Origin: Flavobacterium sp. ENC
GTDB taxonomy: Bacteria > Bacteroidota > Bacteroidia > Flavobacteriales > Flavobacteriaceae
Assembly: GCF_020991415.1 (NCBI RefSeq)
Contig: NZ_JAJMOY010000001.1
Span: 434,001 to 498,000 of the forward strand
DNA: 64,000 nucleotides
Direction: 5' to 3'
The notes beneath the pieces are model-generated. The model was not told where the DNA came from. It ran no database searches and worked only from the letters and a program-made list of their open reading frames with translations. The translations under genes were made by a program, and so were the position numbers. Positions 33,820 through 42,752 of the stretch are shown one piece after another; the stretch's first letter is position 1, and each line of letters starts with the position of its first letter.

Positions 33820-34602
33820 ATGAATATTGAAAGTATAAATAATAGCATTCAACCCCAAAAAGATCAGCTTTTACAACATTCACTATATAATAAAATACAA
33901 AGTATAGAGGACTTACATAGTTTCCTGGAAAACCATGTTTTTGCTGTTTGGGATTTTATGTCATTATTAAAGGCATTGCAAGCTAAACTTACCTGTACTA
34001 CAACCCCCTGGTTTGCAACAAAAAATCCGGAGACGAGATATTTAATCAACGAAATTGTCCTGGCCGAAGAAACCGATTTAACGATCGATGGAAGGAGACA
34101 AAGCCATTACGAGATGTATCTTGAAGCTATGGAGGATTGCGGAGCAGATACAAAGGGAATCAATACCTTTTTATCTGAAGTACATTCGCTTCACAATATT
34201 TTTGTTGCCATCAAACAAAGTGCGCTTCACGCTGATGTAAAATCCTTTTTAGATTTTACCTTCAGGGTTATCGAACAAGGGAAGCCACACGAAATTGCTG
34301 CTGCCTTTACTTTCGGAAGAGAAGACCTGATTCCGGGAATGTTTACTGAAATCCTGAAAAATTTCCAGAAAAACCTGCCTGAAACCGATTTAAGCAAATT
34401 GCTTTATTATTTTGAAAGACATATCGAACTTGATGCAGACGAACACGGACCAATGGCGATGCAAATGATTACGGATCTTTGCGAAGAAGATGCCCAAAAA
34501 TGGAAAGAGGTTGAGGAAATTTCAATTTTAGCATTAGAAAAAAGAATTGGTCTCTGGAATGCCATTGAAGAAGAAATCCTGATGAAAGCAGAAATGGTGT
34601 AA
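33820..34602 (+). CDS. DUF3050 family protein (haem-oxygenase-like fold)
   Basis: 260 residues matching the DUF3050 pattern: FLENHVFAVWDFMSLLKALQ, then TRYLINEIVLAEETD and a terminal YFERHIELDADEHGPMAMQM. The helical fold with His and Glu residues placed in pairs (HIELDADEHG) is like haem-oxygenase-like diiron oxidases; metal binding is plausible but unproved. Function is unknown. There is no operon partner within 60 bases of known function. Confidence 0.82.
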   Translation: MNIESINNSIQPQKDQLLQHSLYNKIQSIEDLHSFLENHVFAVWDFMSLLKALQAKLTCTTTPWFATKNPETRYLINEIVLAEETDLTIDGRRQSHYEMYLEAMEDCGADTKGINTFLSEVHSLHNIFVAIKQSALHADVKSFLDFTFRVIEQGKPHEIAAAFTFGREDLIPGMFTEILKNFQKNLPETDLSKLLYYFERHIELDADEHGPMAMQMITDLCEEDAQKWKEVEEISILALEKRIGLWNAIEEEILMKAEMV

Positions 34603-34665
34603 AACCAAAAGTGCCTTTTTAACGTAACTATTTGTTTAGCATCTCCAACTTAATTTAACCAAATT

Positions 34666-35418
34666 ATGACAACAGAGTTCAAACAAATAGTTATTGTTTT
34701 ATTTTCAATTTTCCTTACGAGCTGCAGTTCTGATGAAATGTCTTCTCAAAACAACTTTGTCGTTGTACCTCCTGCAACAATTCCCGTCACTCCTGTTGTC
34801 AATACAATTAATTATATGGCTTTAGGAGACAGTTACACCATTGGCCAGAGTGTGTGCGAAACCTGCAGATATCCTGAACAGCTCAAAGCAAGCCTTAAAG
34901 CCCTTTATCCTCAAAAAAGCATTTCACTGGACATCATTGCCAAAACCGGCTGGACTACTACTAATTTAATTTCCGAAATAAAAACACAAAATCCAAAATC
35001 GAACTACGATCTGGTCACTTTGTTAATAGGCGTAAACAATCAATATCAGGGCAGAAATTTTTCGATTTATGAAAAAGAGTTTCCGGAATTGGTTACCAAA
35101 GCAATTGCGCTGGCCAAAGGCAATAAAAAAAATGTAATTGTTATTTCTATTCCGGATTACGCCTATACTCCGTTTGGCAAAGTCCAGATGGAAGGCCAGG
35201 GCGAAAAAATATCAGCAGAAATAAACAAATACAATATGTTTGCAGAGAATTATTGCGTGACTAATAATGTTGTATTTGTTTCCATTACTGATATTACGCG
35301 TCAGGGGCTTGTAAATCCCGGCCTGGTAGCCGGAGATGGCCTGCATCCATCCGAAAGTGCTTATAAATTATTCACAGAGAGACTATTGCCGAAGGTAAAA
35401 GCAGTACTTCAAAATTAA
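34666..35418 (+). CDS. SGNH/GDSL hydrolase lipoprotein
   Basis: 250 residues. A lipoprotein signal peptide ends in FLTSC with Cys20. The catalytic Ser is Ser56 in GDSYTIG, the Gly/Asn oxyanion block is LIGVNNQY, and the catalytic pair is Asp224 and His227 in DGLHPS. SGNH enzymes remove acyl groups from lipids or polysaccharides. This one sits in the periplasm or on the surface as a lipid-anchored enzyme. Substrate is not predictable. Confidence 0.92.
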   Translation: MTTEFKQIVIVLFSIFLTSCSSDEMSSQNNFVVVPPATIPVTPVVNTINYMALGDSYTIGQSVCETCRYPEQLKASLKALYPQKSISLDIIAKTGWTTTNLISEIKTQNPKSNYDLVTLLIGVNNQYQGRNFSIYEKEFPELVTKAIALAKGNKKNVIVISIPDYAYTPFGKVQMEGQGEKISAEINKYNMFAENYCVTNNVVFVSITDITRQGLVNPGLVAGDGLHPSESAYKLFTERLLPKVKAVLQN

Positions 35419-35450
35419 TAGTGTTCTGCTATTTGTTTTTTCAAAGTAGC

Positions 35451-35558
35451 TTAAACCAGCAAACTTATCAAAAAAGACGAAATAGCTCCAAGAACAAACC
35501 ATAACAATCTTGAAACGCGATTGTCGCGAATAATTTCCATTTTATTCAGATCTTCCAT
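35451..35558 (-). CDS. Possible 35-residue membrane protein
   Basis: From ATG 35558 the frame reads MEDLNKMEIIRDNRVSRLLW and then FVLGAISSFLISLLV. This is an amphipathic charged N-terminus with one C-terminal membrane helix. It is the only structured content in the gap 35419-35783. The compositional pattern is protein-like, but no family is recognised. The rest of that gap contains nothing I can name. Confidence 0.5.
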   Translation of the reverse strand: MEDLNKMEIIRDNRVSRLLWFVLGAISSFLISLLV

Positions 35559-35783
35559 ATTGTTGATTTATACCGCAAAAATAAAGCAACACAAAAAAGC
35601 AAATAGTCCATAAAAGTCATAAGTCTGTCAAAATAAGACAACTATTGAACTTTATAAAAAAATAATAGCTTTTATAAAGCGCCCCACCCTATCAAATCTG
35701 ATCACCAAAAAGAATTCTCAGAAAATATAGTTAATTTTACTTTCCCGTGCTGTTAACAACATAGGGTAATACCAATACAGACT

Positions 35784-36611
35784 ATGCAAGTTTTGCCTCC
35801 TAAGGAATTATCAGCTTATATAAAACATTATCTTTTTTTAGAGAACAAAAACAGCACTGCCCGGCAACTCCGCTTTTTTTCTGATGGCAATACCGGTATC
35901 GTATTTTCACAAAAGAGCAAACTGATCTCCGGATTAAGCAATTCCGAAACACAAAATTACCTGCCCGGTTCTTTTTTATACGGACAGCCAGACGGTTTTA
36001 AAAATATTTATTCGGACAACGGAATGCTGATTGTTATTGTTGTTTTTCAGCCTAATGGCATTAACCAGTTATTGGGAATTTCCGGCAGTGCATTTCGGGA
36101 TGCTATTATTACTATTGATGCTGTATTGGGGAGGAAAGGCTTGGAACTTGAGGAAAAATTAGCGGAACAGGTAACAATTCAGGGGCGATTACGACTGTTA
36201 AATCAATTTTTTAAACTGATTGAAGCAAAAAAAACCAAAACCAGCCAATTAATCACAAATGCCTCACTGGATTTTATTCTCAAAAACAACGGGCAGCTTA
36301 CGATCAGTCAATTAGTGACTTATACAGGTTATACGGAAAGACATATCGAAAGAAAATTTACCGAGGGCGTTGGATTAAATCCGAAACAATTTGCTAACAT
36401 TATCAAACTGCATCATTTTTTAGGGCTTTTGAAAAACAAAACGGAGAATACCTCGCTCACCTCACTTTCTTACGAAGCCGGTTTTTCGGACCAGTCCCAT
36501 TTAATACGGGAATTCAAAAAACACACGGGAATAACACCACGGGAGTACCTGTATCATACCGAAAAGCTAACCAATAATTTCATTGAAACCTTTCCGAAAA
36601 ATACCCTTTAA
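35784..36611 (+). CDS. AraC family transcriptional regulator
   Basis: 275 residues. The N-terminal 150 residues are the DUF6597-like sensing part often found in such regulators (MQVLPPKELSAYIKHYLFLE). The C-terminal pair of helix-turn-helix motifs is LTISQLVTYTGYTERHIERK and LSYEAGFSDQSHLIREFKKH, then TPREY. It precedes the nitrilase gene by 68 bases in the same direction and probably regulates it. Confidence 0.9.
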   Translation: MQVLPPKELSAYIKHYLFLENKNSTARQLRFFSDGNTGIVFSQKSKLISGLSNSETQNYLPGSFLYGQPDGFKNIYSDNGMLIVIVVFQPNGINQLLGISGSAFRDAIITIDAVLGRKGLELEEKLAEQVTIQGRLRLLNQFFKLIEAKKTKTSQLITNASLDFILKNNGQLTISQLVTYTGYTERHIERKFTEGVGLNPKQFANIIKLHHFLGLLKNKTENTSLTSLSYEAGFSDQSHLIREFKKHTGITPREYLYHTEKLTNNFIETFPKNTL

Positions 36612-36679
36612 ATGTCGGTTTTGTACAATTTCTAAAGTACCTGTCGTGCTATTTTTGGTCTATCTTAATTGTTTACCAA

Positions 36680-37642
36680 ATGAAAAATCTAAAAATAGCT
36701 ACTGCCCAGTTTGAAAACAGGAGCGGCGACAAAGAGTACAATTTATCTGTAATTGAAAAACTTTCAGAGAAAGCATCCCATGAAGATTGTGATGTAATCG
36801 CATTTCACGAATGTTCTGTCACAGGATATACGTTTGCCCGTCATTTATCAAAGGAACAACTGCTTGAGGCAGCAGAAATCATCCCTGAGGGCAACAGCAT
36901 TCTAAAGCTTACAGCAATAGCAAAAAAGAATAACATTATTGTATTGGCGGGGCTTTTTGAAAAAGATGAAAATAACAATTTATTCAAAGCTTATGTCTGT
37001 GTCGACAAAAATGGTTTAGTGGCCAAATACAGAAAACTGCATCCGTTTATCAATCCGTATCTCACTCCGGGAGACGCTTATTGCATTTTTGAAATCGGCG
37101 GCTGGAAATGCGGCATCCTGATTTGTTACGACAATAATATCATCGAAAATGTGCGCGCCACCGCTCTTCTGGGAGCTCAGATTATCTTCATGCCACACGT
37201 GACCATGTGTACCCCTTCTACGAGGCCGGGCGCCGGCTTTGTGGCTCCCGAACTTTGGAAGAACCGTGAAACCGACCCCACTTCCCTGCGAATAGAATTT
37301 GACGGAATGAAAGGCCGTGACTGGCTGCTGAAATGGCTGCCGGCAAGAGCGTATGACAATGCCATTTATGCGGTCTTTTCAAACCCCATCGGTATGGACG
37401 ACGACCAGCTGAAAAACGGATGTTCCATGATTCTTGATCCTTTTGGCGATATCATTACCGAATGCCGCTCTTTTGACGACTCTTTTGCAACAGCGATCCT
37501 TACTCCCGAAAAATGCCTTCAGGCCGGAGGAAATCGTTATATAAAAGCCCGAAGACCCGATTTATATAAAGACATTATTGGTCAGGATCATATAGCTGAA
37601 CAAAATGTAGCATGGCTTAGCACTGAAGAAAAAAAGAGTTAA
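36680..37642 (+). CDS. Nitrilase-superfamily carbon-nitrogen hydrolase
   Basis: 320 residues with the Glu-Lys-Cys triad: Glu44 in AFHECSVTGY, Lys119 in KYRKLHPF and Cys149 in GILICYDN. The family hydrolyses nitriles, amides or carbamoyl groups. The insertion around 180-220 (MPHVTMCTPSTRPGAG) is typical of an amidase-like branch. Substrate unknown. A TATTTTTG box (36650-36657) lies 22 bases before the start, but its TTG is 26 bases away. Confidence 0.9.
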   Translation: MKNLKIATAQFENRSGDKEYNLSVIEKLSEKASHEDCDVIAFHECSVTGYTFARHLSKEQLLEAAEIIPEGNSILKLTAIAKKNNIIVLAGLFEKDENNNLFKAYVCVDKNGLVAKYRKLHPFINPYLTPGDAYCIFEIGGWKCGILICYDNNIIENVRATALLGAQIIFMPHVTMCTPSTRPGAGFVAPELWKNRETDPTSLRIEFDGMKGRDWLLKWLPARAYDNAIYAVFSNPIGMDDDQLKNGCSMILDPFGDIITECRSFDDSFATAILTPEKCLQAGGNRYIKARRPDLYKDIIGQDHIAEQNVAWLSTEEKKS

Positions 37643-37679
37643 AACCACCAATCGCAAAGCATTTCAACTCTTAAAAATT

Positions 37680-37687
37680 TATCTTTG
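37680..37687 (+). promoter_or_regulatory. Candidate -7 box of the GNAT gene
   Basis: TATCTTTG matches TANNTTTG, 32 bases before the ATG. A -33 TTG is not evident. Confidence 0.4.
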
Positions 37688-37719
37688 GTGTAGATTCATC
37701 TACAGCATACTTACAACTA

Positions 37720-38226
37720 ATGGAATTTTTTAACACAACAAATCAGGATATCGATGCCGTTTTCGATATCTATCAGCAAGCTACCGCTTATCAAAAAACC
37801 GTCAACACAAAAAGCTGGAGAGGCTTTGAAAAAACACTGATCGAAAAGGAGATTGAAGAGCACCGGCATTTTATAATCCGGGAAGAAGGCGAAATTGCCT
37901 GTACTTTTGTGCTCACTTTCAACGATTTGATTATCTGGAAAGAAGCTGCTGCAGATCCTGCCGTCTACCTTCACCGTATTGCCACAAATCCAAAATTCCG
38001 GGGACAATCGTATGTCAAAAAAATCGTAGAATGGGTTAAGGCCTATGCCAGGGAAAACGGTAAAGAATATATCCGACTGGATACCCATAGCGGCAACGAA
38101 AGAATAAACCAATATTACACAAGCTGCGGTTTCGATTACAAAGGAATCAGCACTATAGAATGGACACCGGAATTACCGGAACATTATAAAGAAGGCTCTT
38201 TTAGTTTGTTTGAGATTAAGCTTTAA
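37720..38226 (+). CDS. GNAT family N-acetyltransferase
   Basis: 168 residues. VYLHRIATNPKFRGQSYVKK has the acetyl-CoA-binding R/Q-x-x-G-x-G/A type loop (here RGQS), followed by IVEWVKAYARENGKEYIRLD. NERINQYYTSCGFDYKG is the C-terminal GNAT motif. It transfers an acetyl group to an amine; the target is unknown. Confidence 0.88.
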   Translation: MEFFNTTNQDIDAVFDIYQQATAYQKTVNTKSWRGFEKTLIEKEIEEHRHFIIREEGEIACTFVLTFNDLIIWKEAAADPAVYLHRIATNPKFRGQSYVKKIVEWVKAYARENGKEYIRLDTHSGNERINQYYTSCGFDYKGISTIEWTPELPEHYKEGSFSLFEIKL

Positions 38227-38268
38227 AAACAAAGCCCTTGCGGAATTTTCACAGGGGCTTTGTTTTTT
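38225..38268. terminator. Bidirectional terminator
   Basis: AAAACAAAGCCC and GGGGCTTTGTTTTTT form a stem of about 11 pairs around a 16-base loop, serving two convergent genes. Confidence 0.8.
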
Positions 38269-38283
38269 CATAATGATGCGCTA

Positions 38284-38619
38284 TTATTTATAATTTTCAA
38301 AATCAACCTCGACTTTTTCAAACTGTTCCGCCTTTTCTAAAATCGAATTGATACGGTGCAGGCCGTCCTGATTATTATCGGCCATAATAAAGGCAAATCC
38401 CCAGATATCTCTGGAGACTGTAAATTTTCCTGCTTCGGAGTCTATGGTCATCAGCACCTCATCGTTCATCCACAGATCCAGAATATCAATCATTTTTGGG
38501 TTTATTTCTTTGATTGCCTCCATAAAATCCGGGAAAAAGCTTTCCTTTTCGGCCCCGCCAAAAACATCGATCAAAAGTTCCTCTGACTGGTATCCCGGCC
38601 GAAAATAATACTGATACAT
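38284..38619 (-). CDS. Hypothetical protein, 111 aa
   Basis: An open frame with ordinary codon use and no signal peptide: MYQYYFRPGYQSEELLIDVF and so on, ending FEKVEVDFENYK. It is acidic, probably a small soluble alpha-beta protein. No family is recognised. Convergent with the GNAT gene and bounded by a good terminator, which supports it as a real gene. Confidence 0.7.
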   Translation of the reverse strand: MYQYYFRPGYQSEELLIDVFGGAEKESFFPDFMEAIKEINPKMIDILDLWMNDEVLMTIDSEAGKFTVSRDIWGFAFIMADNNQDGLHRINSILEKAEQFEKVEVDFENYK

Positions 38620-39482
38620 TTTTTTTCTGTTTTAGTTAAGCAATAATAAGCAGTTCTCTTTTATAAGTAGAAACTTTTTAGAAGGAATTTTGCCTTTCCT
38701 TTTACACTTGTCCTGACAGTTGTGACATGGCTTTTTTGAATGTAATTTTCCCGTCACGTTACCGTCACCGCTCCGTCACTCCTATACATGAACTTTATAG
38801 TAGATTTTTGGTAGATTTGGTCCTTTTTTGTCATATTGTCAGGGATTTTGGTGGTTGTTTTTGCGTTTCTTTGTTCTTCTCATGTACTAAAAGAGCAGTT
38901 CATGGTCCTCAAAATCAAATACCAATCGTATCTTTTTTTACTTTCTTAAAAGTATAGTTTCTTTTAAAATGAACAGCTTTTTTCGTTTTTGATCCTCTTT
39001 TGAAACGATTTTACTACGAATATCAAATGAAACCCAACACTTATCAATCGCTTTTTGTGTAAATCACTTTATTCTATACGTTTGCAGTATCTAATTTCAA
39101 GAACAACCAAAAATATGTTTAAAGAAGGGGAATGGCTATATTGGCAGCAGGTCTGTTTTTTTTTTAAAATTATGAAGGTTTTTGAGACTATTTTATTTGC
39201 AAAATAAAAATCAAAAAATGTGAGAAAACGTAAAAATATTACCCATGAGTTAACTAGATTCGCATTCGGAATTAACACTCCGATTAATGATCCTTATTTA
39301 TGAAAAAACTGTGCTTGCTACTTCTCTTATCGTCTTGTTTAAGTGCGCTCAACACTTCTTTGGGAAAAATACCGGATGCAAACGGGATCTGTTCATTTTA
39401 CTAATTATGAACATAAATAGTACTTCACTGCCCTTACTATAACACTCTATTTTATAAAAACAATTAAAACTATAATTCTAAA
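38620..39482. other. 863-base gap before the RHS module
   Basis: No gene is clearly supported. A 76-residue frame at 38727-38957 has no protein character and is probably spurious. A possible truncated secreted peptide lies at 39300-39404. The stretch at 38735-38780 holds repeated CGTCAC words (four within 45 bases), of unknown meaning. Confidence 0.5.
39300..39404 (+). pseudogene. Possible truncated secreted-protein start (34 aa)
   Basis: The frame from ATG 39300 has a strong signal peptide (MKKLCLLLLLSSCLSALNTS) and ends 14 residues later at TAA. It looks like the beginning of a secreted protein or lipoprotein whose remainder has been lost, perhaps when the RHS module entered. It could also be a very short peptide. 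Confidence 0.35.
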
Positions 39483-42400
39483 ATGACTAAAAACACAAAA
39501 TTAAAATTAACGTTTTTAACCTTTTCATTATTTTTTAAGATTTCAGTTATTTGTTCACAAAATACGTACGAACCTAAAATTTTCCCTCCTGATCCCAATG
39601 TTCAGCTTATGAATAAGTTTCTGGAGCAGCCTGTTTCTTTAAACACAGGACTGGCTAATGTTTCAATACCCCTCTATACCATTAGTTTAGACGGCTTACA
39701 GCTACCCCTAAATTTAGATTATTTTACCGGAGGCATCAGGGTTAACGAAATGGCCTCAGAAGTTGGCCTGGGCTGGACTCTGAATTTAGGAGGAAGTATC
39801 TCAAGGGCGGTGAGAGGTAATCCGGATGATTTAAGCGGAATTGGATATATGGAAACTCCCTATACCGTTGCGCAGGCAAGAGCAGGAATGGAGGATGTGG
39901 ATTACATAAGTGAATTACAGTACCTTGATCAAAGAGATTTTGAACCGGATGTTTTTACCATTAGTTGTTTGAGTTTTAGCGGAAAGTTTTATTTTGATAA
40001 AGCGCAGAATGAGTTTATACAGGTCCCTAAAACAGATGCGAAAATCACGTACAATAGAAATTCTGCCGGACAGATAATTTCATGGGTTTTGACGGACGAT
40101 AAAGGAAATCAATATTTTTTCGGGCAAACAGAAGACCTTTCAAGAACACAGATTGAGAGAAGCAGTTCAACAAAGTCAATTTCATATACAGAGACGGGAA
40201 TTGTTGGCGGCGAGTCCAATATAGCAGACCATATTATTACATGGTACCTTACGGAAGTAAAAACGGTAGCTTCTAATAAAATAAGTTTCTTTTACACTGA
40301 AACTGCTGAATATCCTGACAGGATTAAGACAGGTGAAAGTTTTCTATATAAGGGAGACCGTTTTGCTGAACAGGAACTCTCTTATGGTTTTTTACACCGA
40401 ACGATAAAAAATACGTCTGTTTCTAAAATTGAAACAAAAAATGAGCAAATTCTTATTGCGCAAAGCAGCCAGTCGAGATTAGACGCAACGAATGCCAAAA
40501 GTCTGGAATTTATCGCCGTACTCAATAACAAAGGCAGCCAGATTAAAAAATTCAAATTCAATTATGGGTATTTTTCTTCTTTGGAAAACACCAATGAAAC
40601 CCGAATTTCAAATCCGGAGCAATATAAATATCGTTTAAAACTTTTGTCTTTAAACGAACTCAATACTGTAAATACTGCCATTAAAACGACCAGTTTTACT
40701 TACGAAAACAATTTTCTTCCCAACAGAAATTCAAATGCACAAGATGCCTGGGGCTTTTACAATGGAAAATCAAATGTAACCTTAATTCCGGATCTTGCAC
40801 AGATAACCAAAATCAACAGAAGCTTTTTAGCCAATAGGAATATTGATGAGGACTTATCCAAAGCTTTTATACTTAAAAGCATGAAACTTCCAACAGGAGG
40901 AACTGTCGAATATGAGTACGAATCGAACCGGGCGGGTTTTATTGAGAACAAATCCTATCCTGAAAATTTTGATCAAAAAGAAAGTAAAGCACTTTATTTT
41001 ACGCCACTGGTTCCGGATCCGGGTCCGGAAGGAAACGGCAATTTAAATTTTGACAATTATTACCGCCAAAATTTTACCATTCAGAATATAGCCGGTCCGG
41101 TGGCGCTAACCGTAAATATTGAAGGCTGCTCTAATAGTCCTGTCCCCTCTTTGGATTGTCATTTTTTCCTAAAAATTAAAGGAATCACAAATCCGGGGTA
41201 TACGCAGAATATTTATAGTGGCCAATTTACTTTAAACCTGCCTGATGGCGAATATTATGTTGAAGCAACCAAAAATGGTTCTCCTGTTTCTAACTATGCC
41301 TTTACCTCGTCTTTATTTTGGAACGAGAAAATGTTAAGTCCGGAAGGAGGAGAACGGGTTGGAGGGCTACGTATCGCAAAAGTAACCCTGAAAGAAGCCA
41401 ATCAGCCTGATATCGTTAAGGAATTTAAATACATTAACCCTGGACTTGGTGTGACCAGTGGCAGAATGTATCAGTATCCTATATTTTTTGAAAAGGACTA
41501 CAATGGTAAAGGTAATGGTAACTCTTTTAATGCAACTTCGAGTAGTGTCGCGCAAACATCCTTAACGGCAAATACGCCTGTTTCGTATCAATATGCAACA
41601 GTTCTAATGCCTTCTGCTAAAGATTCAAAATTAAACGGTAAAGTTGAATACGAATATGCTACTGGTTTTTCTTCTTTGCTAATCTATAGTCAATCTAATA
41701 CCATTAGTGTTAATAAAACAGAAAAAAATATTGGATGGCTGGAAGGAAAACTCCTCCATGAGAAAACATATTCCTATGATAATAATACCTATAATTTAAT
41801 AGAAGAAACTATCAATAATTATGAAATTTTAGATCAAAAAAGCATTCAGGACTTTGGAGTGCTTTTTGAACATAGAGGGCAGTATCCTAGCAGTCCTGGA
41901 GGAGGAGCTAATGCAGGTGCTAACTTTTATATGTATGAATTTTATTATCTTTTTACAGGAAGACATAAAATGACCTGGTCATTAAATACAAAGTACCTTA
42001 TCAACGGACCCGTTGAGCAACTGACCAATTACCAATATAAGACTGAGACCGATTTATTAAAATCACAAAAAGAAAGAACGTCTCTTACAAATGAAGAAAC
42101 AGAAACGAAATACTATTATGCTCCTGATGCCGAAATGAGTACGGAACCCTTCATCAACGAATTAAAAACAGCCAATATTGTTAGTACCCCTCTGGTCGTA
42201 CAAACCTTTAAAGCGGGAGTAAAATTATCGGAGCAAAAAACAGTTTACGATAAAAGTACTGCTACCAGCGCTTTATTGCTTCCCAAATCAGTATATGCCA
42301 ACAAAGGATTAGCTGCTATAAATGTAAATCTGGATAAAAAAATTACTTTTAATCAATACGATACAAACGGAAACATTCTTCAATATACTTTAGAGAGCGG

Positions 42401-42740
42401 TGTTCCGGTGAGCATTATCTGGGGTTATACCAAAACACAGCCGATTGCCAAAATAGAAAATGCCACCATCCCGCAAATTACCACAGCATTAGGTGTTTCA
42501 GACCTTAGTGCTTTAAACGAAACGAATCTTACCGCTATCAACAACTTACGAAATAATAGCACTTTTGTTAATGCTATGATCACCACCTACACCTTTATTC
42601 CCGGGGTAGGCATCAGTACCAGAACCGATCCTAAAGGAGATACTACCACTTTTACCTATGATACTTTCGGAAGGCTGGAATTCGTAAAAGATAAAAACGG
42701 AAATATCCTTTCTGAGAACCAATACAATTACAAACCCTAA
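39483..42740 (+). CDS. Secreted companion protein of the RHS module (1085 aa)
   Basis: 1085 residues with a signal peptide (MTKNTKLKLTFLTFSLFFKI ... SQ). The first half begins with PPDPNVQLMNKFLEQPVSLN, then TGLANVSIPLYTI, as in RHS-linked proteins of Bacteroidota. The rest is beta-rich with aromatic repeats. Near the C-terminus it has YD-like elements: TFTYDTFGRLEFVKDKNGNI and IIWGYTKTQPIAKI. It ends 12 bases before the RHS gene, so both are one transcript. Such proteins probably form the outer shell or carrier of the toxin. It lacks the core RHSA domain itself. Role inferred from context. Confidence 0.82.
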   Translation: MTKNTKLKLTFLTFSLFFKISVICSQNTYEPKIFPPDPNVQLMNKFLEQPVSLNTGLANVSIPLYTISLDGLQLPLNLDYFTGGIRVNEMASEVGLGWTLNLGGSISRAVRGNPDDLSGIGYMETPYTVAQARAGMEDVDYISELQYLDQRDFEPDVFTISCLSFSGKFYFDKAQNEFIQVPKTDAKITYNRNSAGQIISWVLTDDKGNQYFFGQTEDLSRTQIERSSSTKSISYTETGIVGGESNIADHIITWYLTEVKTVASNKISFFYTETAEYPDRIKTGESFLYKGDRFAEQELSYGFLHRTIKNTSVSKIETKNEQILIAQSSQSRLDATNAKSLEFIAVLNNKGSQIKKFKFNYGYFSSLENTNETRISNPEQYKYRLKLLSLNELNTVNTAIKTTSFTYENNFLPNRNSNAQDAWGFYNGKSNVTLIPDLAQITKINRSFLANRNIDEDLSKAFILKSMKLPTGGTVEYEYESNRAGFIENKSYPENFDQKESKALYFTPLVPDPGPEGNGNLNFDNYYRQNFTIQNIAGPVALTVNIEGCSNSPVPSLDCHFFLKIKGITNPGYTQNIYSGQFTLNLPDGEYYVEATKNGSPVSNYAFTSSLFWNEKMLSPEGGERVGGLRIAKVTLKEANQPDIVKEFKYINPGLGVTSGRMYQYPIFFEKDYNGKGNGNSFNATSSSVAQTSLTANTPVSYQYATVLMPSAKDSKLNGKVEYEYATGFSSLLIYSQSNTISVNKTEKNIGWLEGKLLHEKTYSYDNNTYNLIEETINNYEILDQKSIQDFGVLFEHRGQYPSSPGGGANAGANFYMYEFYYLFTGRHKMTWSLNTKYLINGPVEQLTNYQYKTETDLLKSQKERTSLTNEETETKYYYAPDAEMSTEPFINELKTANIVSTPLVVQTFKAGVKLSEQKTVYDKSTATSALLLPKSVYANKGLAAINVNLDKKITFNQYDTNGNILQYTLESGVPVSIIWGYTKTQPIAKIENATIPQITTALGVSDLSALNETNLTAINNLRNNSTFVNAMITTYTFIPGVGISTRTDPKGDTTTFTYDTFGRLEFVKDKNGNILSENQYNYKP

Positions 42741-42752
42741 ACCAAAAACAGC

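Noticed and set aside
38727..38957. 76-residue frame in the gap before the RHS module
   Set aside because: It shows no signal peptide, family motif or normal codon use; treated as chance.
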